From contig NC_016474.1 in NCBI RefSeq assembly GCF_000226095.1, positions 868,001-932,000 of the forward strand: a DNA stretch of 64,000 nt. The letters run 5' to 3'. A program made the translations under genes and the position numbers. The stretch is from Thermothelomyces thermophilus ATCC 42464 (taxonomy: Eukaryota > Ascomycota > Sordariomycetes > Sordariales > Chaetomiaceae). This document shows positions 47,106 through 58,206 of the stretch, piece after piece. The first letter of the stretch is position 1. Each line of letters opens with the position of its first letter. The notes below the pieces were generated by a model. That model did not search any database. It had not been told where the DNA came from and worked only from the letters and a program-made list of their open reading frames with translations.

Positions 47106-48349
47106 ATGGCCGACTCCAACGCTGCGAGGCTGTCAGAGGAGGTCCTCCAGGAGCTCAGCAACACCGAGTATGCGTGTTCCAACCTGCAACCCCTCTCCGG
47201 TGGCACCGCCAACTTCATATTCAAGGGCACTCTCATCCAGCCTCTCGCGAACGGCACGAAAGAGGTGGCCGTAAAGCACGGCGAGGGCTACGTCGCCTCG
47301 GTCCCGGGCTTTCGGATCCCCACTACCCGCTGCGTACGCTCCCCGCCAGGGGTTTCGTCTCAGTCGTTATGACCCTTATGGATCGCTGACGTGCGTGTAG
47401 CGAGCCGAGGTAGAATGCCTGAAATCCATCGGTGGGCTCGCACTCACCAAGGGGCCATATGCTGTCCGAGCGCCCAAACTCTACTACTTCAACCCGGATA
47501 CCAACACGCAAATTCAAGAGTATCTCCCCGGGGCGTTGAGCCTGAAGGACTATGCTCTCAGGCACTTCTCGTCCCCAGACCCGTCGAGGAAGCCACTCTG
47601 CTTGGAACTGGGACGGAGCCTGGGCGCGTGGCTGCGCGAGTTCCACGCCTGGGCGTCCCTCCCGGAGCAGGCCGAGTTGAGAGAGGAGCTGAAGTCGAAC
47701 GAGCCGATGCAGAAGATCAAGCACATGGCCAACTACCAAACCCTGGTCGGCACCGTCTCCAACTTCCCGTCGATCCTTGGCGAGGCACAGGAGACTTTCG
47801 AGAAGATCAAGGACGCAACGGCAAAAGAACTCGATAGGCCAGATCTGCAGATCATCCATGGGGATTTCTGGACGGGAAAGTGAGCATTCTCGCGGCCTTC
47901 TCTGGCGTCCTATCAGGGAAGACTGGGCAAGTAACTGACGTGTGGACAGCGCTCTTCTGCCGGACCGGCCCCTGGAGAATGGCGACCAGCTGCCAGTCTT
48001 CATTGTGGACTGGGAAATGTGCCAGTTCGGACTTCCGCCGCTCGACCTTGGCCAGATGATTGCCGAACTCTACGAGCTCTCGCTCTTTAAGAACATGGAC
48101 GAGGGTAAATGGCTGATTGAAGGATTCACGGCTGGATACGGCTGCGTTGACGATGACTTCGCCTTGCGCACTGCGCTCCATGTCGGCACCCACCTCGTCG
48201 CCTGGGGCTCGCGCGTTGCCGGCTGGGGTTCCGAGGCGCAGGTGCAGCATGTAGTCGGCCTGGGGAAGGACATCATCCTCCGTGCCTGGGACAAGGACCG
48301 TGTCTGGTTTGAGGGCGGCGACCTGGCTTGTTTGTTCACCAAGCACTGA
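47106..48349 (+). CDS. Aminoglycoside phosphotransferase/choline-kinase-fold protein
   Basis: A small-molecule kinase of the APH superfamily; substrate unknown. CDS join 47106-47333, 47401-47879, 47950-48349, 368 residues; introns are 67 and 70 bp with phases 0 and 2. The N-lobe has PLSGGTANFIFKG (nucleotide loop) and VAVKHGEGY (ATP lysine). The hinge region follows at TQIQEYLPGALSL. The catalytic Brenner-type motif HGDFWTGN is completed only by splicing (residues about 229-236). The DFG equivalent is FIVDWEMCQFG. Fungal paralogues of this type are often annotated as methylthioribose-kinase-like or simply as phosphotransferase family enzymes. All catalytic residues are present, so it should be active. 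Confidence 0.85.
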
Positions 48350-49309
48350 TCTGCGCCATCAACCATGGCACGGCCGGGAGTGGTGCTTGGAGAGCGAGAG
48401 CGCCCAGGTCCACGCGACGCTAGAGAATCACTAATCGGAATTACCACACACCCCAGTAACTATGTACACTGGGAAGTTCAAAAGACGGTCCCGAGACGCC
48501 GGAAGTATGGTCTCGGTCACTCGATCGAAAGAGAAAGGCATCGGCTCGTTCATACTTCCGAGATAATCACCAGGAGCGTTCGCCACAGTCCACTGCCTGT
48601 CTCATCCGACCAGTTACCCTTGGTGCAGTAATGCTCCAGTGATGATGACGATATCTCGCTGGCCTCCACAAAACAGACTACGCCAGCGCCCAAGCCGATT
48701 GATGGCGCCCATTCCCATGACCTCTAGGCTAATGTTCTACCTTACTCTGGTACCCTAAACGTGTTCTGGCCAAGTCTCTAAGCAGAATCTTCAGTTCAAT
48801 ACGGTTACCATGGGGGATAGATTGGGAGAGGGCTGGTGAGAGTTAGGACTCAGAGCCACGGGATACAGAAGGGGGACGCATCGTCCGACGAGGTTGGCGC
48901 AGCATACATAGTAGGAAAATGTTCATAGATGGGATACGGTGTAAAACGTTGGATTACACGGTCAGAAACACTTGGAAGGTCATTTACCGGCATCCATCTG
49001 TTAACATCTCGTAGGTACCGGCTTCGTCTTGCGACTTTGCCTCTCTCCAAGTCTGAACCCTAACCCTTCTTTATCCACTTGGGAGCAAAGCCGTACTTGG
49101 GAATTCGTTCATCTATCAAAACTGTGAGTCAGGAGTTTAATCTCTGATGCTCATGTTTCTGCATCTCAACGGGCTACTGTTCACAATCGGGCCCAGGAAG
49201 GCATCCAACTGGCAATCCGTTCTTTGAGATCACTTGGCCAAAGCTTCAGTGAGGCAGCACGAGCGCACAACCAAAAAAAAAGTTCAATACTCATCGCCGT
49301 TGATCGTTG
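48350..49309. other. 1.0 kb spacer between APH kinase and CTU2
   Basis: The two flanking genes are in tandem on the plus strand. No gene-like signal was found; it should hold the APH 3' UTR and the CTU2 promoter. Confidence 0.45.
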
Positions 49310-50888
49310 ATGGCCGGGTCAAACTCAACCGCGGGGTCCCTCACTCTCACGCGGCCCTGCGTGAAATGTCGCGCCCAGGAGGCGACGCTGGATAGCAGGT
49401 CTCAGCCTGTCTGCAGGTAAGGAGGCCATCAGATTTCAATTTTTTATTCTTATTTTTTATTTTCAGGCACAACCCGTTCTCTAGACACTTGCTGACAACG
49501 AAATTGATTCGTCATTAAGAGACTGCTTCACAAAGTTCATTTCTGCCAAGTGCATCAAGCAGATCGGCATCCTGGGCAAGGAGACCCGCCCGCCGCCATC
49601 GGCGACCAACGGCCCGCCCACGGGCACCCGGCGCTACCTCCTGGGCCTCTCCCTCGGCGTCTCCTCCACCGTCCTCCTGCACCTCCTCAACGAGAACGTC
49701 GAGTTCCAGCTGGCCCGCGGTCGCAGCGCCCCCTTCGAGCTCACCGTCGTCCACATTGACGACGACACCTCTCTCGACCACGACGGCCACGGCCACGGCC
49801 ATCCCTCCTCGCGCAGCACGAGTCCCGAAACCGTCCTTGCCCGCTACCGCGCCCGCTACCCGCGCTTCTCGTTCCACTCCATTCCGCTCTCCTCGGCCAT
49901 CCCAAAAAACCACCACCACCCTGAATCACCTACCGGCCCAGAGCACCCGGCAGACGCTAATGATGGAGGAGAAGGAAACAAAGGCGGAAAATGCGGAGCG
50001 AACGCAGAGGAAGCACCACCACCACCATCACCACCACCACCGCCGCCATCAGCAACCTCCGCAGCAACCTCCGCCATCGCCGCCGCCATTGCCGCCGCCG
50101 CCGCAGCAAGTAGCACGACGACGGCGGCCTCCCGCAGCGACGTGACGCGGCTCCTGACGCGGCGGGCGCTCCTGGCGCAGGCCCGCGCGCGCGGCTGCCA
50201 GGCGCTGCTGCTGGGCCACAGCACGACGGCGCTGGCGGAGCTGACGCTGGCCGAGGCGGCCAAGGGGCGGGGGTTCGCGGTGCCCTGGCTGGTCGGGGAC
50301 GGCCCGGCGGCGGGGGCGGCGGCGGGCCCCGGAACCGGGAGCGAGAACGGGAGCGAGAACGGGAGCGAGAACAACGGGAGAGGGGAGGTGCTGCTGGTCT
50401 GCCACCCCCTGCGCGACGCCCTCCGCAAGGAGCTGGTCATCTACGCCGGCCTGGTCGACCCGCCACTTACGGATCTGCTCGGCGGCAGCAGCAGCAGCAG
50501 TGGGAGCAGTGCTGAGGGGAGCAGCAGCGAGAACGGGGGCCCGTCGGCAGCAGCAGCATCATCATCACCATCACCATCAGGAGCAGCATCAGCGGTGGTG
50601 TCACACAGGGACCTGAGCATCGAGGAGGTGATGAGGAGATACTTCGCCGAGGTGGAGGAGAGCTATCCGTCCGTGGTCGCCAACGTCGCCCGGACGACGG
50701 GCAAGCTGGTACGCGCCGGGGAGGATGCGGTCGGCGGGCAGTGGTGCGGGCTGTGCGGGATGCCGCTCGACGAGGATGGGGACGAGCGGTGGAGGGGAGA
50801 GTTGGGGATTCGGGAGAGGACAGGCTCGGTGCCCGAGCTGTTGGGAGAGCGGTTGTGCTATGGATGTCAGAGATCTACCGGAGGGTGA
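49310..50888 (+). CDS. NCS2: Cytoplasmic tRNA 2-thiolation protein 2 (Ncs2/Ctu2)
   Basis: Partner of Ncs6/Ctu1 in the cytosolic complex that 2-thiolates wobble uridine 34 of tRNA-Lys, -Glu and -Gln. CDS join 49310-49416, 49520-50888, 103 bp intron, 491 residues. The start exon was found by back-tracing the paired Cys motif: CVKC at 17-20, then CRDCF at 35-39, which spans the splice site. The PP-loop region reads LGLSLGVSSTVLLHLL, a degenerate SGGxxS as expected for the non-catalytic Ctu2. GCQALLLGHSTTALAELTL and LLVCHPLRDALRKEL are conserved blocks. The C-terminal zinc motif is CGLCGMP..CYGC. Between the blocks are unusually large low-complexity inserts: His/Pro, Pro/Ala, Gly/Ser/Glu/Asn and Ser/Gly runs. 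Confidence 0.9.
50336..50373 (+). repeat. 12 bp tandem repeat coding (GSEN)n in NCS2
   Basis: Three consecutive copies of GGGAGCGAGAAC, with partial copies at the ends. A Pro/Ala-rich low-complexity insert lies upstream (50010-50130) and AGC-rich runs lie downstream (50485-50530). Confidence 0.8.
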
Positions 50889-51194
50889 AGGTTGTCGGAT
50901 AGATGGGCAAGGAGAAGAACAAGAAAAGAAAATAAATGCATCAATCTCAAGGCTGCGGTCAAAGGCAGCCTCGGCTTTGATTTGATTGGGAGCGTCGAGA
51001 CGATTCTCCCGGTCCCGATTTCCGCAATCACCTGTAGCGGGACGCGCGCGCGCGCGCGAGGTTCTAACATTCCCTCCCAACGCGCGATCTGGTATCAAAC
51101 GCGGAAAAGAAGGTTCTCCGAATGCCAGATCTACCCAACGCCATATTGAAAACAAAACGCCAGTTCCCCAACCAACCCCCCCCTCCCCTCCCCT

Positions 51195-52287
51195 TCACAC
51201 TGTCTTCAGCGCGGTACTCGGCAAAATCCGGTTCTCGAGCTTCCTGATCAGCTTGTTGGTTTGCTCCGCCAGGGTCAACGTCAAGATGGTGTGGGGCAAG
51301 ATCCTGGCAAGGTGTGGCAGGAACCCCTTGTAGATAGCAAAGATACCCTCGGTTCGGATGGTCTTTGCTAAGCAATCGAAGACGCCGGCGTAGAGATTGC
51401 CGTTTTGGTTGTACATACGGGACATGATGGTGTCTATGCCAATCTTGTTAGCTTCTTCTCCTCCGAGCATGCTCGAGAGAAGGGGGGCCGGTCGGTCTCG
51501 TGTGGAACTTACCCGGCGGGTGCATGACGACGCAGACCACGAAGCCGCTGACCGTACTGCTGGTCAGGTGCAGGGGGGCGCCCTCCTCCATCCCCAGGTG
51601 CCTCATCAACCGGCGCTTGGCGAAGAAGTATGTGGGCAGCTGCACCGAGCTGCCGAAACCGGTCCGGATCATGGCCGCGCCCACGCCGCGGTACAGGCCG
51701 CGCACCCCCTCGGTCCGGTAGATCTGGGTCATGCCGTCCAGCGCGTTCCGGTACCGGTGCTGCGTGCCGACCGGCAGGAAGGGCGAGAAGCTCTGCAGCC
51801 GCGTCTTGACCAGGAAGAAGGGGCTGCCGGCGGCGGCGCCCATGACGCCCGACGCGGCGCCGCAGAACATGTTGATGCCCAGGCTCTGTGTCTTGCCGTC
51901 CTTGAAGATGAGGGTCGACAGGGCGTTGCGCATGGGCTCGTAGAAGCCGAGCCGGCAGCCGTTGAGCAGGATCTGGTAGATGTACGCGCACCCGATACCG
52001 CGGTAGATGCCGCGCAGGCCCTCGTTCCTGACAATGACGGAGACGCCGTGGATGGGGCCCCGATAGTGGTGCGGCTGGTGGCCCTTGTCCTGGAGCTCGC
52101 CCTGCAGCTGCATGCGGATCTTGACCGTCTCGAACGGGTGCGTCGCCGTCACGGCTCCGCAGGCGGCGATGCCGCCCGCTATGAAGGCGCTGGAAGGGGA
52201 GGAACGGCCATGTCAGAGCTCGCGCCTTGGAGGAGTTTGGGGATCCATGGATGCGCGCGGCGGCACCTACCCAGCCGTTGTCGACAT
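51195..52287 (-). CDS. OAC1: Mitochondrial oxaloacetate/sulfate carrier
   Basis: Inner-membrane SLC25 transporter, probably for oxaloacetate, malonate and sulfate as in yeast Oac1. Exons on the minus strand: 52287-52271, 52189-51513, 51433-51195, giving 310 residues, normal for the family. The first exon is only 17 nt (MSTTAG). It was set by an ATG whose phase joins AFIAGGIAACGAVTATHPFE through an 81 bp GTAGGT..CAG intron. Three carrier repeats are present, with PFETVKIRMQLQ in repeat 1, SPFFLVKTRLQSF in repeat 2 and the split HPPDTIMSRMYNQ in repeat 3, joined by the last intron. GCAYIYQILLNGCRLGFYEP is characteristic of Oac1. Alternative longer N-termini are possible but have no in-frame ATG. 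Confidence 0.88.
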
Positions 52288-53636
52288 TATCCTTGTTTGG
52301 CTTTTTGTTTGGCTTTTCCGGACTCGGGCTCGCGGGTCTGCCGGAATCGGCCCTGGCTGACGAATCGAACTTTGGGCGTCCTCTAGGGAAGGAGGAGGAT
52401 TCGGAGGATCGACTATCTAATTCTGAGGGACATGCGAAATCAAAAAGAAAAGAAAATGACAAAATTTCAATCAAACAGACAGGAAAAGAACGTTACTAAC
52501 CGAGTGTGTGAGATGCTGAGTGTACACGGCAAGGCCGCTTATATCCGCCCTGCCTCGCCTGTATCGCACCGCAGATCAGTTTCCGGGGCCTTGCAGCCCC
52601 CAGAAAAGTGGACTCTCCGCCAAGTCAAGACCCTCCCCAAAAAAAAAAAAATTCGACACTACGGCCCTCGCACCCGCGCCATGGCTACACTACACTAGTA
52701 GGCACCCGAATAAGAATGGCTCGGGATGCATTTCCGAGTCGCGGAGCGACGAGAAGGCGAAGCTTCTGCACAGGCCAGGCCTCCGGACATCGGGGCTTGG
52801 CGTGCCCCTCCAAAAGCCGGGTTACGCAGTGTCTGATTACTAGTTCCGTATACTAGTACTGGACTTCCCCCCCAGCGGTTTACTTCACCGCCTGGCAGAA
52901 TCGGCCACTGTTCCGGAACTTCAAGATGCGATTGATGTTTCACCCTTCCTTGTTTATCATGATTGAACTCTTGCAGCTTCTTGCCGCTGTACAGTCCCGG
53001 GAAACGCTGCCCGAAGCGCAACTTGTCTAAGCATCCCGCAAGAGTGAGCGTGGAGTTGGGGGTTACCGAGCGCAGGATCAGTGGTCCCCGAGGAAGTGTT
53101 GCGAGAGCTGCCCTCTCCGGCCGCGTCCTCTCTCGCGACGGTTTCCTTGAACTGAGCACGATGTAGAAGCGCAAGGAAACTGCTGAACCCCTCATTGCTA
53201 GCCGCCTCCACCCTCTTCCGTGCCCGCAACATATCGCAATGGCTTGGTCACGCGCTGTCAGTACGAGAGGGTTCATCTTTCGAAGGGCACGTACTTCTAC
53301 GTATCCTTACCTCTCAGTTTACGACGACGCAGCGAGACCTATTGTAGTTTCAGAAAGGAGAAGAAAGTGTGGGTGGAGTGGATTGGATGCTGCAAATTCA
53401 AAGGACAACGTGCTGGGAAAACAGGCCATTTTCTCTGCCGGTCACGGCCTCCCGCAGCCGTCGAGCCGAACCACGACGGCAGGGACGGCACGGAGCGAAG
53501 TGGGGAGAGATTAGTTCTGCCCTCAAATCCTCACGTCAACGAGCTTGTGACAGCAAGAGTCTGTCCCAGTTATCTTCACCGATCTGTGTGCAGAGGGCGG
53601 GGTTCGATGTCGAGTCGCTGTCGCGTTGACGAGTTC
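52288..53636. other. 1.35 kb spacer between OAC1 and the HET gene
   Basis: Holds the OAC1 promoter and the HET gene 3' UTR. Several long open frames overlap here on both strands (for example minus 53276-52695), but none has an ATG start with family features. A short A run lies at 52639-52650. Confidence 0.4.
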
Positions 53637-55847
53637 CTAGATGATGGTGACGGTCCTCACCGGCAGTTGAAACTCGGTTTTCAATATTTCCTCTGCGCGC
53701 GGCCTCTTGCGTTCACGCCGATCCTTCCACACCGCTTGTCTCCGGCGATAAAAGTAAACCCTCAGGAACCCGATCCGGACAAAGGTATCGTCTTGCCCTG
53801 CGGCCGCTTTGAGGGCAAGCCCTTTGGTCTGGACCACGCGATGGAGCTTTGGGGGCCTTGAAGAGTGTATGTAGTCCTTACGGTAGCAGTTGCCGACGAT
53901 GGGCAAGTACAAGACGTCCTCGGGGCTTGCCGCTTGGCCCGGTTGCCATTCATCCCTTATGAAGCGCACGTGTAACCGACCCTGCTTTCCTTTATGCTCA
54001 CTGTCTTCAACGTCGACACAGCCGTGGAGCATTAAGGTCATGCCTCTGATGACGATGGATCCAGATCGAAGATGGCCGTATGGGTTGCTACTAGCCAGCT
54101 CATACGAGACATTCAGGACCTGGCAAACAATATGGGTGTAGTCATACGAGCTAACCCATCTCTCACGAACATCGGGTGGGTCGGTGTAGACGTTATCGTG
54201 GTAGACCGGACCAACCACCGAAGGCCAAGCCCAGGATGGTGCGACATACCTTGCCTGTCGACGAGAGGCGACGTTTGTGCCTCCATAGTTATGAGCCCCA
54301 GGGTGGTGGAGCTGGCCTCCCCTCCTCCACAGCAGCGAGCGTGGTAGCTCGGATTTCCAGTGACCTGCGATGTAGCAGTCGTTATGCCTCCATGAAGCGG
54401 AGACTGCTTTCGCAATACCCGCCAACGCCGGCAGACTATCCGAGGGGTAGGTCATGCCACGACGTGACAAAGTCTCAATAAAATACCACCAGACGGTGCC
54501 GTGTATTCTCCAGCTAGTGCGCAATAGATCATGGAATTGAGGCCGTTCGGTGAGCACTTCCTGGATTTGACACTCGCACCCCTCGGTTCTCCGGCAATCC
54601 CACAAGAGCTCGCCCGTGACGAAATGGACGATGCGCCGTGACAAAAGGTATTCTTGAAAGGTCCAGGCCCGGAGGTGCAACGGCTCGTAGACCCAAGGTG
54701 GCGCATTGGTGATTGAATGTACCTTTTCTGCGCTAGTATATCTGCCATGGACGAAAATTCTGCGGCCATAGACGTAGTTTGGCTCGTCCTCATCGCCGGC
54801 AGGCGAGGAGGGGCAGCAATACTTGACCGCGGCAGGAACCCTACGCCTGCTCACGGGCTGGAACAGCCCATCCTCGCCGGACGGCGCAGCGTCGGCAGAG
54901 AAAGTCAGCGTGGCATTACCGTACACGTCGGCCATGCACTCGGCCTCTCGATTCCAGTCGGCCTTGTCGTCCTGGATGATGCACAGAGAGTCGATCCAGA
55001 GGTACGGGATCCCAAGCGCCCTGGACAAATGGATGGCGTCCGAAAATGTCGTGGGCAGGTCCCGCATTGGAATCGCCTGCTTCCGCTGTGATAAATTCGC
55101 TCTGGTCGTTTTGGCAGTAAGGGATCCCGGCAGACCCCAACAATGGCTGAGTGCAGCGTACCGACCCGTCTCTCCCGGCTGCGTCTCGTGGAGGCGTGGA
55201 TCCTCGTTGGCGGCCCCGACTGCGATCACGCGGGTGGGCAGGGTTAACTCCAAGTCGAGACCACACTCTCGGTGATTGGCCTCGCAGTTCTCCAGCCACG
55301 ATTCTATCAGCGGAGATGCATCTGCGACCGAGAACGATGGGGATAGCGACCGTGCGACCCTAACAGCTGGCCAGATGACTCGGTCTCTATCTGCTGGCGG
55401 CGTGAGCCGGTAGAGCTCGAATACATCAAAGGGATATCTGCCGATCTCTCTTGCATCTATCACAAGCTTGCTATGTGACGTCTCAAGTTCCACTTTTCGA
55501 CCATTGTCAAGGTTCGGTATGTTTTGCTCAAGTAGATCGAGGATAACCGCGCAGGCAGGGCAAGAGGGAGATGTCATTCGCAGCTCGGCAACAAAAAAGC
55601 TGCGGTCATGTGTCGACCGAGGATAGTCTTCGGGGGGTACGGGCTCCCAGTCATCTTCAGTTGCTTCGTCTGTGTCGTATCCGTTGTCGAGATCGTCCAC
55701 AGGCCAGCGCCAGGGTTTGAGATCTCGACAGAGCCAGCAGCTATAATTCCCATCGAAGCCTCGGAGCCTGAGCACAGCGTCAACGCTCCGTCTGTACCTG
55801 CCTCTTATTTTACCTAACAACGGTTTAAATTTCCGGAGTGTGTCCAT
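53637..55847 (-). CDS. HET-domain (heterokaryon incompatibility) protein
   Basis: A member of the fungal HET family, whose known members trigger cell death when unlike strains fuse. A single exon of 736 residues, uninterrupted, starting at the ATG at 55847 (MDTLRKFKPLLGKIRGRYRR). The N-terminal 220 residues include CWLCRDLKPW and CPACAVILDLLEQN, typical Cys-bearing lead-ins. The HET core is at about 230-410: YAALSHCWG, GIPYLWIDSLCIIQDD, DWNREAECMADVYGNATLTF, then RAWTFQEYLLSRRIVHF. The C-terminal 300 residues are the variable part, with YVAPSWAWPSV, and carry no NACHT, WD or STAND module that I can see. Allele specificity and partner are unknown. It is intact and stands alone among housekeeping genes. 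Confidence 0.92.
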   Translation of the reverse strand: MDTLRKFKPLLGKIRGRYRRSVDAVLRLRGFDGNYSCWLCRDLKPWRWPVDDLDNGYDTDEATEDDWEPVPPEDYPRSTHDRSFFVAELRMTSPSCPACAVILDLLEQNIPNLDNGRKVELETSHSKLVIDAREIGRYPFDVFELYRLTPPADRDRVIWPAVRVARSLSPSFSVADASPLIESWLENCEANHRECGLDLELTLPTRVIAVGAANEDPRLHETQPGETGRYAALSHCWGLPGSLTAKTTRANLSQRKQAIPMRDLPTTFSDAIHLSRALGIPYLWIDSLCIIQDDKADWNREAECMADVYGNATLTFSADAAPSGEDGLFQPVSRRRVPAAVKYCCPSSPAGDEDEPNYVYGRRIFVHGRYTSAEKVHSITNAPPWVYEPLHLRAWTFQEYLLSRRIVHFVTGELLWDCRRTEGCECQIQEVLTERPQFHDLLRTSWRIHGTVWWYFIETLSRRGMTYPSDSLPALAGIAKAVSASWRHNDCYIAGHWKSELPRSLLWRRGGQLHHPGAHNYGGTNVASRRQARYVAPSWAWPSVVGPVYHDNVYTDPPDVRERWVSSYDYTHIVCQVLNVSYELASSNPYGHLRSGSIVIRGMTLMLHGCVDVEDSEHKGKQGRLHVRFIRDEWQPGQAASPEDVLYLPIVGNCYRKDYIHSSRPPKLHRVVQTKGLALKAAAGQDDTFVRIGFLRVYFYRRRQAVWKDRRERKRPRAEEILKTEFQLPVRTVTII

Positions 55848-56326
55848 CCCAGCTATTCAGGTTTACAAATTTCAGAAGCTTGTGGATGGCCATCAACCTT
55901 AACGCCGCACTTGACTCGCACAGTGCCTGATGTATCTGGTGTAGACTTGTTTGTTAGCCCATGAAACTCAAACACAGGGGGTAGCGGCTCACTTGAAAGA
56001 GCTAAGGCAGTGCGCATCAGGCCGGCAACTGCAAACTAGCAAAGCTAGATAAGGAAAATGAAATTGAAAAGGAAAAGGAAACATCTGGAGAGCTACAAAA
56101 TACGACGATGGACGAGATTTTGAAGGCAGAAGAAATATTGGCCATTTTGGCGTTCAAACCGACACCTTGGGCGCTTAACTGCAGCATTCGAACAGGGGTG
56201 GCTCGAACATTCACCGCCTGGCAGAACTGCTCGTTCCCATGCTTCAATTCCGAATTACTGTGCAAAGGCCGTCCGTCCTCAACCTTAGTACGTCAATCGA
56301 ACAAACCAGCGCGGCGGCCTTCAATT
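55848..56326. promoter_or_regulatory. Divergent spacer HET gene/SWD2
   Basis: A 479 bp region between opposite start codons, so it holds both promoters. No clear TATA box or repeated motif was found. Confidence 0.4.
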
Positions 56327-57599
56327 ATGGCTTCCACACCAATGGATCTCGACGATGCGCCGACATCAGCAGCTACCCCGTCGCTGAATATCGCACGAAC
56401 ATTGGGAGCCAATGTGCCCAGCACCACAGCCGTCAGCGAAGTCATCCCATTGTACCGACCAACCAAAGTGAGCACGTCTAATTTGCCTGCCCCCCCCCCC
56501 CCCCCACACCAACACACACCTTTATCGTGTTACTGACTCCATACCAGCTGTTTCAGCGAGATGATATCAAAGACGGAAAACCCCGGCCATACGTGTTGTC
56601 CATCGACTTTGACGACCCGGGCGAGCTTTGCATGACGTCGGAGAGCGACGAGACTATTCAAATTTACAACGTGAAGGACGGCCGCCACGACAAGAGTTTG
56701 TTGAGCAAGAAGTATGGCGTAAAGCTGGCCAAGTTTACCCACACGAGCTCGAGCATCATCTATGCCAGTACCCAGCAGAATGGTTGGTTTTACTCGGTGT
56801 CTTGGCCTGGTCCGTTACGATGCTAACTCCTGGTGTAGACGCGATCCGCTACCTGGCGACCCACGATAACTCCTTCATCCGCTACTTCGAGGGTCACGAA
56901 GGTGCAGTCACCAATCTCGCCCTGCACCCCGGCTCCGACAACTTCATCTCGTGCAGCGTCGACAACACGGTTCGGATATGGAACATTGGGACGAAGCAGT
57001 GGATCGGCAAACTGCTCCTGAACACGCCATACCTTTCGGCCTGGGATCCGTCCGGAAATGTCTTTGCCGTCGCCTCGCCGGCTAGCGGAAGCATTCTTCT
57101 CTACGACTATCGCAAGTACGAGAAGGGCCCATTCTCCGTCTTTGACGTGCTGAAGGCCCGGGGGCCAGCCGATGCAGAGGCTGCTTTTAGAGGCTGGACG
57201 AAACTTGAGTTTTCCAACGATGGGAAGCATTTGCTCCTGGGATCGAAGGGCGACGGCCACTTCCTGCTGGACGCGTTTGATGGAAGCCTGAAGGCGTACT
57301 TGAAGAAGCCGGGCGCCAGCACGAGGCGATTGGCTCCGGGAGAGACCGACGGAGGCAACGTGGAGAGCAGCGGCGAATGCTGCTTTGCCCCCGACGGACG
57401 CTACGTCTTGAGCGGTGCGAAGTCAGACCTTCTCGTGTGGGACACGCTCATGACCCCCGGAAGCGACAAGGTACTTGAGCCGGCGCATGTTCTGGAAGAG
57501 AAGCGTGAGATGGCCGTGGTGGCGTACAATCCCCGGTACAACATGATTGCAACAGCAGATCAAGAACTCATGTTTTGGCTGCCAGACCCCAATGCATAG
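56327..57599 (+). CDS. SWD2: COMPASS/CPF subunit Swd2 (WDR82)
   Basis: WD40 protein shared by the Set1/COMPASS H3K4 methyltransferase and, in yeast, the cleavage and polyadenylation factor. CDS join 56327-56467, 56548-56782, 56839-57599, 378 residues; introns are 80 and 56 bp. The second has a GCTAAC branch site. The first intron contains a run of about 15 C. A 45-residue disordered N-terminus precedes the propeller. WD repeats include VLSIDFDDPGELCMTSESDE, IQIYNVKDG, FEGHEGAVTNLALHPGSDNF, ISCSVDNTVRIWNI and CCFAPDGRYVLSGAKSDLLVWD. The NSFIRYFEGHEG motif is typical of Swd2/WDR82. The length fits fungal orthologues. The ATG at 56327 is preferred to an upstream in-frame ATG at 56108 because the upstream extension has no domain sense. 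Confidence 0.92.
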
Positions 57600-58206
57600 G
57601 TTGGGGTCCCATTCTTGACTGGTTGAATTTACGGGGCGGCGGGATGAATGGCATCAAGATGGCTTGAGATACCCTTTTGCATGTTGCGGCGTTTAAGGAT
57701 AGATTTGCGTTTACTGTGTAAAAGTGACATTTTATACACACTAAATTTTGACCCGGAATTCGACTTGATATTTACAGGAGTTTAAGATCTTAAATGCGTA
57801 GCTGGGCGCTTTCCCAGGTATACGTAGTAGGCAGGTAGAGTACCTTGGCTACAGTACCTGTCTCTGCAGTGGTAGACAGTGGCCCCTGCGATTCACAGCC
57901 CGCAAAGCTCCCCCGCATTCGGCTAACCCCACCGAACTGCTGTGCATGGCGGAACTCTCCGATGTCACCAAAACTTCCAAGAAGGGTCATCAAAAGGGAG
58001 CATTGACTGGGTCTTCTGCACCCAGACTAGCTCTGTAAACAAACAACAGCTTGTGTGGTCGGCCTGTTGAACACCGGAAAACAGGAAACAGCATTTTCTC
58101 AATTTCGAGACAAGACTAATCCCGTGAACCTTCCGACTCGGTCGCACGCCACAAGCCGGAGATCCTCTCCTGTCTCAGCTTGTCGGCCTGAAGATTGCCG
58201 CCCAAA
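57600..58206. other. 0.6 kb spacer between SWD2 and SRP9
   Basis: Two tandem plus-strand genes flank it. It holds the SWD2 3' UTR and the SRP9 promoter. A TAGGCAGGTAGAGTACC stretch near 57828-57844 belongs to the TACCTA-type repeats of the window. Nothing else noted. Confidence 0.4.

Noticed and set aside
51044-51059. (CG)n run with potential Z-DNA character between NCS2 and OAC1.
   Set aside because: Only about 8 dinucleotide units in a short convergent spacer; too short to claim a function.
53248-53275. TCAGTACGAGAGGGTTC resembles the sarcin-ricin loop of large-subunit rRNA.
   Set aside because: Only about ten bases match and the flanking sequence has no resemblance to nuclear or mitochondrial LSU rRNA. 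Treated as coincidence.
53220-53861. 213-codon plus-strand frame overlapping the HET gene 3' end.
   Set aside because: Starts at a GTG, has no conserved motif and overlaps real coding sequence in antisense.
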